DNA of 64,000 nt. Origin: Bacteroidota bacterium (GTDB taxonomy: Bacteria > Bacteroidota > Ignavibacteria > Palsa-1295). Position 1 is the stretch's first letter. Each line of letters starts with the position of its first letter. The notes beneath the pieces were generated by a model, which ran no database searches, was not told the origin of the DNA, and saw nothing but the letters and a program-made list of their open reading frames with translations. This document shows, in pieces, positions 44,357 to 52,379 of this stretch. Made by a program: the position numbers and the translations under genes. The stretch spans positions 62,001 through 126,000 of the forward strand of contig JAJPIQ010000005.1 of the NCBI GenBank assembly GCA_021324685.1, written 5' to 3'.

Positions 44357-44605
44357 GTCGCGCACAAAAACGCCCAGATCCCCTTCATATTCACGGTTCG
44401 AGCGGACCAGCATCGGGAAAAGTTGTTTGCTGTCCGTAGAGCGCCGGTCTTCGAACTCGAGACGTATGTAGCGATCGAGCCAGTCCCGAAGGCTACAGAC
44501 CTCGCTAAAATCGAGGCGGCGAATATCTCGTGAAAATTGGCTGCCTTCTGAACGGTGGAATTCCATAAGATTTTTGAAAAAAGGACGCTTCGAAAACACA
44601 TTCAT
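44348..44605 (-). CDS. Possible small hypothetical protein
   Basis: 85 codons, starting MNVFSKRPFFKNLMEFHR. The predicted peptide is charged and aromatic with a natural-looking composition (DIRRLDFSEVCSLRDWLDRY), but I do not recognise it and there is no clear ribosome site. It lies alone between two plus-strand genes in a gap of 561 bp, and its stop is inside a tandem repeat. It may be a real small gene, a decayed remnant, or chance. Confidence 0.35.
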   Translation of the reverse strand: MNVFSKRPFFKNLMEFHRSEGSQFSRDIRRLDFSEVCSLRDWLDRYIRLEFEDRRSTDSKQLFPMLVRSNREYEGDLGVFVRDAE

Positions 44606-44818
44606 TCATAAATCATTCGAATTCATGCGAGCTTTTCTGGAGGAATAATAGTATATGAATTCTTTGTTATGAAGTGATAACTTCGGAGTTTCACCATTTC
44701 CGGATTGCTCTTCGCTTCACAATAAGAATTTAGTGTGTCGGCGAGTCTGAAATCCACAAACGACGTACCCCACATTCCTTTATTCATGCGACGTACCCCA
44801 CTTTCCTTTATTCGTACC
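44606..44818. other. AT-rich leader region before the large cargo gene
   Basis: Noticeably lower G+C than the flanking genes. Apart from the 28-bp duplication at its end I see no gene or RNA. It should hold the promoter of the cargo gene starting at 44819. Confidence 0.5.
44761..44816. repeat. 28-bp tandem duplication just before a start codon
   Basis: Two units (core CGACGTACCCCAC, then TTCCTTTATTC) begin at 44761 and 44789. The second ends two bases before the ATG at 44819, so the duplication forms the 5' leader. Confidence 0.8.
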
Positions 44819-47446
44819 ATGATGTTCTGTTCTTCCCGCTTATTCCTTTCATCTGTTTTAGCGACTGCCGCGCTCCTGCTTAGCGCCCCGCTCGCGACTG
44901 CCCAATGGGCCTCCGATTCGACGACGAATACGGTGGTCTGCGATACGGTCGGACAGCAGGATTATCCCAAAGGCTGCACCGATGGCGCCGAAGGCGCGAT
45001 CTTCGCCTGGGAAGACGGCCGCAATGGCGTTTTCCAAATTTACGCCCAGCACCTCGATGCCAGCGGCCGAGCGACATGGAAAAGGAATGGCGTAAAAGTC
45101 TGCACCCAGACCGGCAGTGCAAGTCCGCAAACGATGCCCATTATTACTTCCGATGACAGCGGTGGGGCCTATATCGTTTGGTCGGATGCTCGCTTCGCGG
45201 TCCAATTCGGGACCTGCCTTTTTGCTCAGCATATTCTCTCCAATGGTACACTCGCCTATCCGGATAGCGCCCTTCCAGTCGCCATTGGAATTAACGGCTG
45301 CAACAATCCGACGATCTGCGACGATGGCCGTGGCGGCGCGTACGTGGCATGGGAAGATAACCGCACGAACATTACCGGGTCCCGCCCGGATATCTGGATG
45401 AACCGCTTATGGCGTAATGGAGTCAAATTCGGGCTTGCAACGACCGGTACGAAGGGAACGATTACCACGATCAATATCGGGACGCATAGTCATCCAAAGT
45501 ATATCACCTACTTCCACGATTCCGCCGCGCATTTTAAGCCATATATGATCAATCTTTCCCTGACCATTGTCGGGAAAGGGTCCTTCAGTATTGCCGCCGT
45601 AACAAGCGATACGCAACTGGACCTTAAGTCGTATCCGGGCGAGGGAACCTATTCTTATTATGTGCAATCGCTCCTCGGCTTGCCCGTCGATACGTTCCAA
45701 AATAAACAAACAGGCCCGGTCCTGACGAACGATGGCCTGGGCGGGTGCTTCCTTGCCTGGACAAGTAATGCGAGCAATCCGAATGGAATTTATGCGACCC
45801 ATATCGACTCGAACGGTGTCCAGCTTTGGGACCCGGCGCCCAATCCCGGCTTTCTGATCTACGCGAGCGAAAACACTTCCAATCCGTCGAAAAATGTTTC
45901 GATCAACCGAGATAGCAATGAGTTGATGTTAACGTGGGAAGTCACAAACTCCAGCACGGGACATCAGGAGGTCTATGCACAGCGAATGAGAAATAATTCG
46001 CTCACCGATACGGTGTTCGAATGGGCCCGTGCGATCGAAGTATCCGCAGATGGAATTACGGACCAGATGAATCCTCGAATTTTTAGCGACGACTCGAGTG
46101 TACTCGGTGCGCGAGGCGCCGTCATCCCGTTCATTTTTACACAGCCAGGTTCTGCTTCGGACTTCGATGTTGCAATGCGCAGGATCGAAGGAGACGGCGG
46201 CACTCTTTTGCCTCCCGCCGGCAACGGACCATGGTTCGTCGAACAAAAGCCGAATGGTCAAATGGGAATGAAATCAGTGAAACTTGTCGATCCGGACCCA
46301 ACACGTACCGGCATCCTCGCCGTTTGGAACGATGCCTGGGATGGGCAAGATACGATGATCTTTGCACAGCGGATCGACCGGAATGGGCGGAAGTATTTCC
46401 CAACGCCCGGTACATCGAGCAAGTGGGGGCTCGCAATTTCTGGCGATTCGGGTAGTCACCCATGGAATGCTAAACAGGTCACGCTGGTTGCGCGCGATAA
46501 CGGCGCGATTGCCGCCTGGACCGATTTCCGAAATGGCAATGCCGATATCTATGCGCAGCTTATCGTTGGCGACGGCTACCCGGCGAGCACGATCGATCTG
46601 AGCCCACCGATTACATCGGTCCTTTCGACAGAAGGAAGCGTCGATAGCGTGAAGATGCCATGCAATGCGCGGTGCACCGAAATTCTCGCGAAGGACACCG
46701 GTGAATTTGCCTCGGGCATTGCTTCCATCGCAGCAATGACGCTCACCAATATGAAGTTTTCCGGTTCGAGCTTTACGCCTGGAGCGGCCTCCGCTCAATT
46801 TGGCGTCTGCGTGATCGATTCGATGCAGAATGGTTTTGCGTCGGTCAATATCAAGGACGTCTCCGGCAATAATAAAATGGAAACGGTGACCTACTGCACG
46901 ATCGCCGATACGCTCGCCCCCGCCGTCACGTGGGATTCGATCCCGAACGGATTCATTCTTCATTTCCGGGACAATCGCGCCTGGGACCGCGGACTGCTTT
47001 CGGTGCAGGCGGCCAGTCCCATGAACGTCAATTTCAGCCCGCAGCTCTCCACGCTGAAGCCCGGTGCGAAGAGCTTCGATGTTACTGTAACACAATTCGA
47101 TACGACGCAGCCGGCGAGTTTTTCGATCCAGGCCTCGGATACGGTCGGAAACACAACGGCATCCTATTCCTTCGCGCTCGGAGCGACGGCGGGAGTGACG
47201 GCGAACGGCATGGCTCCGGTCTCGGTAAGCATTCTTCCTAATCCTGTAAGCGGCTCGGCGCTCTTCGAACTACAAGGTGCTCCGTCCGCCGAGGTCTCGA
47301 TCTTCGACGTTCTTGGCCGCGAAGTCGATCGGTTCCATATCGAAGGCGCTTATGAATGGAATGCAGCGGGTCTAACGCCGGGTACGTACGTCGTTCGTAT
47401 CAAGACCGGGACGACGGTCCTCGAGCGGCAGTTTATCCACGAATAA
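44819..47446 (+). CDS. Large T9SS cargo with WEDxRNG repeats, paralogue A
   Basis: 875 residues from the ATG at 44819 (signal peptide with hydrophobic LFLSSVLATAALLLSA core, cleavage after ATAQ). The mature part repeats a blade-like motif: IFAWEDGRNGVFQIYAQHL, YIVWSDARFAVQFG, YVAWEDNRTN, IAAWTDFRNGNADIYAQL. This fits a beta-propeller. A beta-sandwich part follows (DTLAPAVTWDSIPNGFILHF, DNRAWDRGLLSV), then the sorting tail: ILPNPVSGSALFELQG, FDVLGREVDR, LTPGTYVVRI. Surface or secreted; ligand unknown. The next gene is a close paralogue. Confidence 0.9.
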   Translation: MMFCSSRLFLSSVLATAALLLSAPLATAQWASDSTTNTVVCDTVGQQDYPKGCTDGAEGAIFAWEDGRNGVFQIYAQHLDASGRATWKRNGVKVCTQTGSASPQTMPIITSDDSGGAYIVWSDARFAVQFGTCLFAQHILSNGTLAYPDSALPVAIGINGCNNPTICDDGRGGAYVAWEDNRTNITGSRPDIWMNRLWRNGVKFGLATTGTKGTITTINIGTHSHPKYITYFHDSAAHFKPYMINLSLTIVGKGSFSIAAVTSDTQLDLKSYPGEGTYSYYVQSLLGLPVDTFQNKQTGPVLTNDGLGGCFLAWTSNASNPNGIYATHIDSNGVQLWDPAPNPGFLIYASENTSNPSKNVSINRDSNELMLTWEVTNSSTGHQEVYAQRMRNNSLTDTVFEWARAIEVSADGITDQMNPRIFSDDSSVLGARGAVIPFIFTQPGSASDFDVAMRRIEGDGGTLLPPAGNGPWFVEQKPNGQMGMKSVKLVDPDPTRTGILAVWNDAWDGQDTMIFAQRIDRNGRKYFPTPGTSSKWGLAISGDSGSHPWNAKQVTLVARDNGAIAAWTDFRNGNADIYAQLIVGDGYPASTIDLSPPITSVLSTEGSVDSVKMPCNARCTEILAKDTGEFASGIASIAAMTLTNMKFSGSSFTPGAASAQFGVCVIDSMQNGFASVNIKDVSGNNKMETVTYCTIADTLAPAVTWDSIPNGFILHFRDNRAWDRGLLSVQAASPMNVNFSPQLSTLKPGAKSFDVTVTQFDTTQPASFSIQASDTVGNTTASYSFALGATAGVTANGMAPVSVSILPNPVSGSALFELQGAPSAEVSIFDVLGREVDRFHIEGAYEWNAAGLTPGTYVVRIKTGTTVLERQFIHE

Positions 47447-47467
47447 AAAGGGAAATCTATTTTTTGG

Positions 47468-47490
47468 CATCGTTATTTCGCGTAACGATG
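47468..47490. other. Stem-loop between the two paralogous cargo genes
   Basis: CATCGTTA (47468-47475) and TAACGATG (47483-47490) form a perfect 8-bp stem with a 7-base loop. It ends 10 bases before the ATG at 47501, close to the AAGGA ribosome site. With no T-run it is not a good terminator; it might affect translation or processing between the cistrons. Confidence 0.45.
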
Positions 47491-47500
47491 TTATCAAGGA

Positions 47501-49849
47501 ATGTTTTCCCGATCCCTTTTGATCTGCGGCATGCTCGCCGCGGTGTGTGCGCCGCTGCGAGCCCAATGGTATTCCGATTCCACTCGCAATACTCCGGTCT
47601 GTACGCTGGCCGGGAGCCAGCACACCATGCCGGCAATGTGCTCCGACGGCGCTAACGGCGCAATTATCGCGTGGCAGGACACGCGCAACGGCGGCACCAC
47701 GAATATCTATGCGCAGCGCCTCGACTATTCCGGCCATCCGGTGTGGACGATGAACGGAGTTCGGCTTGCGGCGCCGAGCACGAACGCCGCACAGACGAAT
47801 CCCATCGTCGCTTCCGATGGAAATGGCGGAGCGTATGTCGTCTGGCAGGACGCGCGCAATTCCTCGACTTCCAACGGGATCGATCTGTATGGCCAGCATA
47901 TCATGGCCGACGGTTCTCTTGCCGGCGGCGCTGCCGGGTTCGCCGTCTCCACGGGAACTCGAAATCAGATCAATGCGGCGATCTGCTCCGATGGCCGCGG
48001 CGGCGCTTTTGTGGCGTGGGAAGATTACCGCGATCCGAAGTCCCAGCGTCAACCCGATATTTATTTCAATCGTCTCTCCGGCGGCGGAGCGAGCTTTGGC
48101 AATTCCGGTACGATCGCCGATACCGGCGGCGGCGGTCAGCGTCGCCCGGCGATCTGCGACGACGGTAACGGAGGATGTTATATCGCCTGGGAAGATGGTT
48201 CCGTACTTCCCATTGCGGTCCGGGCCAATCATTTCAGTTCCGGCGGAAATGCGTATTGGGGTCTGCACGGGTTTCAGGTCTTTCAGGAAAACTGCGGTTC
48301 CTGCTATACCGCGAATGCGACCCATATCTCCATGCGCCGCGATGGCCAGGAAGTGATGCTGGCCTGGGAAGTGACGAGTGTCACCGGATTTGGGCAGGAT
48401 ATTATGGCGACGCGGATCCGCGCGGCCGATCCGTTCGATTCGACCATGGTCTGGGGGCAAGCGATCAACGTGACCGGCGATATGCTCTACGACCAAACGT
48501 GGCCACAGATCTTTTCCGACGATTCCGCGATCGAGGGCCTGCCGGACGACCGCGGCATTTTAGTTCCATTCGAGAACCAGAAACCGGGCAGTACCGATAA
48601 TGCGATCTCGATGGTCCGAGTGCCGGCGACCGGCAACCAGCCACGCCCCGGCGGCGGGACGGCATACGATATCGTGCGGCAATCGAACGGGCAAGTGGGA
48701 TTTCAGGCGGCGGCTTTCGATACGACGGTCCTCGCCGTCTGGAACGATGCTCGATTCGGCGCGACCGGCGGCCCGGACACCTGTATTTATGCCCAGCGTA
48801 TCGATAAATCTGGGAACCGTTTTTGGCCCACCTATCGGACGAAGAGTACCTGGGGCGTTCCCGTTTGCAACACCGGAAAGACGGCAAAACAAGTCGCCAT
48901 CGTCCCCCGGACCGACGGGATTATCGCCGCGTGGACCGATTACCGAAATGGAGTGAGCAACGCCGCGATCTATGCGCAGCTCCTGCTGCTCGATGGGTCG
49001 CGTTCGGCCGACCATGCCGCTCCGCTCTCGACCGTCGAGTCCCGGACCGGAAGTTTCGATGGAAGCGATTGCAACTCCCATTGCACGAACATGCTCGCGA
49101 CCGATACCGGAGTCGATCGTTCCGGAATCGATTCGATCCGCGCGATCGCGATGGCGAACCTGCAACTCACGGCAAGTTTTCAATCGGGATCGGATTCTGT
49201 TGCATATTCCGTCTGTGTCCTCGATACCATGAAAACGGGGGTGGGAACCGTCGAAATGAAGGACATCGCGGGCAATGCGTCGACCGCCGATTTTTATTAC
49301 TGCCCGCTGCCCGATTCGCTCTCGCCGGTGATCACGTGGGACAGTACGTCGAACTGGCTCGATCTCCACGTGCGGGATAACCGTCCGTGGGACCGAGGGC
49401 TTCAATCGATTACGATCCTGGATTCCTCGAATGTCTCGCTGTTCCCTTCGCTAACGCTTTTAAATCCGGGAGCCAAATCGTTCGACCTTTTGATCGCTCC
49501 GGTCGATCCAACGCAGCCTTCCACGTTTTGCATCGAGGCGGCCGATACGGCCGGAAACACTACAAGCCAGTATTGCTTTACGCGATCGCTTTCCACCGTG
49601 TTGGAAGTGACTTCGGTGCCGTTTTCCATTTCCATCGTTCCCGGCATCGTTACGGAAAACGCGACCTTCGAACTGCAGGGCGCCGATCGCGCGGATGTTA
49701 CCGTGCTCGATCTTCTCGGCCGGACCGTGGACCGATTTTCCGTCACCGGCCTCTATGAGTGGGAGGCCGGTTCCCTGCCGCCGGGGATGTACCTGGTCCG
49801 CGCGACGTACGGGAACCGCGAATCGATCGCCCGGTTCGTCCGCGAATAA
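47501..49849 (+). CDS. Large T9SS-like cargo with WxDxRNG repeats, paralogue B
   Basis: 782 residues. Signal peptide MFSRSLLICGMLAAVCAPLR, cleavage after RAQ. Same plan as its neighbour: IIAWQDTRNGGTTNIYAQRL, YVVWQDARNSST, FVAWEDYRDP, IAAWTDYRNGVSNAAIYAQL; then the beta-sandwich with DNRPWDRGLQSI. The end aligns with the paralogue's sorting tail (LDLLGRTVDRFSV, LPPGMYLVRA), but the diagnostic LPNPVSG is replaced by VPGIVTE. Tandem duplication with divergence is evident. Stop abuts the stop of the convergent gene. Confidence 0.88.
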   Translation: MFSRSLLICGMLAAVCAPLRAQWYSDSTRNTPVCTLAGSQHTMPAMCSDGANGAIIAWQDTRNGGTTNIYAQRLDYSGHPVWTMNGVRLAAPSTNAAQTNPIVASDGNGGAYVVWQDARNSSTSNGIDLYGQHIMADGSLAGGAAGFAVSTGTRNQINAAICSDGRGGAFVAWEDYRDPKSQRQPDIYFNRLSGGGASFGNSGTIADTGGGGQRRPAICDDGNGGCYIAWEDGSVLPIAVRANHFSSGGNAYWGLHGFQVFQENCGSCYTANATHISMRRDGQEVMLAWEVTSVTGFGQDIMATRIRAADPFDSTMVWGQAINVTGDMLYDQTWPQIFSDDSAIEGLPDDRGILVPFENQKPGSTDNAISMVRVPATGNQPRPGGGTAYDIVRQSNGQVGFQAAAFDTTVLAVWNDARFGATGGPDTCIYAQRIDKSGNRFWPTYRTKSTWGVPVCNTGKTAKQVAIVPRTDGIIAAWTDYRNGVSNAAIYAQLLLLDGSRSADHAAPLSTVESRTGSFDGSDCNSHCTNMLATDTGVDRSGIDSIRAIAMANLQLTASFQSGSDSVAYSVCVLDTMKTGVGTVEMKDIAGNASTADFYYCPLPDSLSPVITWDSTSNWLDLHVRDNRPWDRGLQSITILDSSNVSLFPSLTLLNPGAKSFDLLIAPVDPTQPSTFCIEAADTAGNTTSQYCFTRSLSTVLEVTSVPFSISIVPGIVTENATFELQGADRADVTVLDLLGRTVDRFSVTGLYEWEAGSLPPGMYLVRATYGNRESIARFVRE

Positions 49850-50644
49850 TCACAGCGTTCCCGCGCGGGCGTCTTTTATTCGTTTCCAATCGACCAGCGG
49901 CGTCATCGTATGCTCGTGCATATGGGTGGCAACCCCCGGGACCGGTGAAAGGCAGAGGGCCCGTCCCTGGAACCTATCTCCGGCGTAGATCGCGCGGCTG
50001 AGGAGGCCATCGTCCGCCCCGTGCGAAGCCCGTTCGAGCGCGGAGCGGTAGGTGTGAACGGTCGAACCCTGCAGGAGGAACGAAAACGTCGTGTTCGTCA
50101 CCTGCCGCCAGTGGCAATACTGCGAAACAAAAAGATAGGAAGGTGTTCGCTCACGCGGTTTATACCGGTCCGGATAATCGGGCAGATGAATAACGAGCGG
50201 CATCGTATGTAACCGGCGGCGATGATCGTTCGGAATGAAACGCCGCAGGCCGCGACGGCTCCGGGTCAAAAGAATCGACTCGCGGTGTTCGATGAGGTCG
50301 TTCGTCCACTCAAACGCGTGCGGCGCGTGAAGATAATCGTCCTCGCAGAAATAGATCCAGTCGGAACGGTCATACCCGAGCGCCAGGCGAAGGCTGGTGC
50401 GGAGCGATTCATCGTTCCCAAAACTCCCTTCCGTCATCGTGACCGGATACGACCGAAAAAAATCGCGCAGTCCGTCCGAGATCCGATCGGCAACAATATG
50501 GACGCTATGCGGGAAGCGCTCGACCGCGTTCAGAAGACTCCGAAAACAGGTCTCGATCGTTTCCCGTTTGCTTAAGCCGAAGGGCCGGGCCGCACCGTGG
50601 AGGGAACTGACGGCATCGCACGTACGAACAATGATCCGGTACAT
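49850..50644 (-). CDS. Putative glycosyltransferase (GT-A like)
   Basis: 264 residues from the ATG at 50644, two bases after proS ends; the longer frame overlaps proS. MYRIIVRTCDAVSSLHG opens a possible nucleotide-binding fold, and a metal-binding type acidic motif is seen in WIYFCEDDYLHAPHAFEW. A GNDESLRTSLRLAL helix precedes it. This pattern suits a family 2-like transferase, but other GT-A signatures are weak, so the assignment is tentative. Co-transcribed with proS, probably without functional link. Confidence 0.7.
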   Translation of the reverse strand: MYRIIVRTCDAVSSLHGAARPFGLSKRETIETCFRSLLNAVERFPHSVHIVADRISDGLRDFFRSYPVTMTEGSFGNDESLRTSLRLALGYDRSDWIYFCEDDYLHAPHAFEWTNDLIEHRESILLTRSRRGLRRFIPNDHRRRLHTMPLVIHLPDYPDRYKPRERTPSYLFVSQYCHWRQVTNTTFSFLLQGSTVHTYRSALERASHGADDGLLSRAIYAGDRFQGRALCLSPVPGVATHMHEHTMTPLVDWKRIKDARAGTL

Positions 50645-50646
50645 GC

Positions 50647-52137
50647 TCAATATGCTTTTGCCCAGACGACCTCGTGCTTCGACGAAGTGCCGCACACGAT
50701 GCAGTGCGAAGGCCGGGTCGCGCTTTGGAACTCGGGGAATGGGATCACCCGGATCGTCGCCTTGGTCTCTTCTTTGACCGTTGCTTCGCACTCCGCGGAG
50801 CCGCACCACCCGGCATAGACGAAACCGGCATCGCGGTCCACGAGTGTTTTCATTTCGCCGTAATCGGTCACGCCCCGGTAACTATTCGCTTCGCGGCGGG
50901 CCATCGCATTTTCGAAGAGCTGCGTCTGAAGCTGTTCGAGCAGGGACCGAACGCGTCCGGCAAGTTCGGCCCGGGCGATGAAGAGCTTTTGCTTGCGTCC
51001 GGGTTTCGCGGGTTCTTCGGAGTCGAGCGAAATTCTGGGAACGATGACAACGGAATTGTTTTGTACGTCCTTGGGTCCGAGTTCCATGCGGAGTGGAACG
51101 CCTTTCGTTTCCCAATCGAAGAATTTCGCGCCGGGGCTCAGGCTGTCCCGATCGTCGAGCTTGACGCGAACGCCCGCCGCTTTCAGTTCCCGGAACACCG
51201 CTTCGGCCGCTTCCATGACCGTACGCTGCTCCGCATCGGATTTGAAAATGGGAACGATGACGAGTTCGAGCGGCGCCACGCGAGGTGGGGTCACAAGGCC
51301 GTCGTCATCGGAGTGCGTCATGATAAGACCACCGACCATCCGCGTCGATACTCCCCAGGAAGTATTCCAGGCGTATTCCAACTCTCCCGAACGACCCTGG
51401 AATTGCAATCCAAAGACTTTTGCAAAATTCTGACCGAGGTTATGGCTCGTTCCGTTTTGAAGCGCTTTATTGTCCTGCATCAGAGCTTCGGCAGAATAGG
51501 TCCGGAGCGCGCCGGCGAACCGCTCGCTTTCGGTCTTGAGGCCCGTCAGGACAGGCATCGCGAGATATTGCTCCATAAACGTACGATAGACGCCGAGCAT
51601 CCGTAAGGTCTCCTCCTCGGCTTCCTGTTCGGTCTCATGGGCCGTGTGCCCCTCCTGCCACAGGAACTCCATCGTGCGAAGGAAGAGCCGGGTACGCATT
51701 TCCCACCGGACGACGTTCGCCCACTGGTTCATGAGGATGGGAAGATCGCGGTACGATTGTACCCACTTCGCGTACATCGAGTAAATGATCGTCTCGGACG
51801 TGGGCCGAACGACGAGCGGTTCTTCGAGATCTTTCCCACCGCCTTTCGTCACGATCGCGAGCTCCGGAGCAAAACCTTCGACGTGTTTCGCCTCTTTCGC
51901 AATGAACGAAAGTGGAATAAAAAGTGGAAAGTAGGCATTCTGGTGGCCGGTCTCTTTGAACATCCGGTCGAGTGCCTGCTGCATGAGCTCCCAGATACCA
52001 TAACCGTTCGGACGGATCACCATGCAGCCGCGCACCGGGCTGTGCTCCGCCAGCTCCGCCCGGGAGACGATCTCGTTATACCATGCGCTGAAATCTTCGC
52101 TGCGTTTAGGTAAGGGTGATTTTTTGTCCTCGGCCAT
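50647..52137 (-). CDS. proS: Prolyl-tRNA synthetase, archaeal/eukaryotic-like type
   Basis: 496 residues, class II synthetase without the bacterial editing insertion. Motif 2-type segment NVVRWEMRTRLFLRTMEFLW, VVRPTSETIIYSMYAKW for ATP and Pro binding, and motif 3 region SWGVSTRMVGGLIMTHSDDD. An anticodon-binding domain and a ProS C-terminal domain with Cys residues (WCGSAECEATV, HCIVCG) follow, probably binding zinc. It charges tRNA-Pro. This short form is common in Bacteroidota and relatives. Confidence 0.96.
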   Translation of the reverse strand: MAEDKKSPLPKRSEDFSAWYNEIVSRAELAEHSPVRGCMVIRPNGYGIWELMQQALDRMFKETGHQNAYFPLFIPLSFIAKEAKHVEGFAPELAIVTKGGGKDLEEPLVVRPTSETIIYSMYAKWVQSYRDLPILMNQWANVVRWEMRTRLFLRTMEFLWQEGHTAHETEQEAEEETLRMLGVYRTFMEQYLAMPVLTGLKTESERFAGALRTYSAEALMQDNKALQNGTSHNLGQNFAKVFGLQFQGRSGELEYAWNTSWGVSTRMVGGLIMTHSDDDGLVTPPRVAPLELVIVPIFKSDAEQRTVMEAAEAVFRELKAAGVRVKLDDRDSLSPGAKFFDWETKGVPLRMELGPKDVQNNSVVIVPRISLDSEEPAKPGRKQKLFIARAELAGRVRSLLEQLQTQLFENAMARREANSYRGVTDYGEMKTLVDRDAGFVYAGWCGSAECEATVKEETKATIRVIPFPEFQSATRPSHCIVCGTSSKHEVVWAKAY

Positions 52138-52379
52138 CCTATGTTTTCCTTAGAAAGAGCTTGATAATAGCGGAAATACGAGATTTGTTCATATTTATCG
52201 CAAAAAATGAAATTATTCCGGCGGCTCGAACAATTTTCGCTTGCCGTTAATTAAAGTTCGTCTTTTTTAGTTTACAGGTTTTCTATTTTTGCAGGCCAAA
52301 CGCCACGCCCGGCAAGATCGGGCTGTCCTGACGGACGATCGTCGCGTTTTTGGCTACTCTCCGGACCATTATCGACTCT

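Noticed and set aside
44623-44820. Minus-strand frame of 65 codons
   Set aside because: Its first part is the translated 28-bp duplication; no family and no ribosome site.
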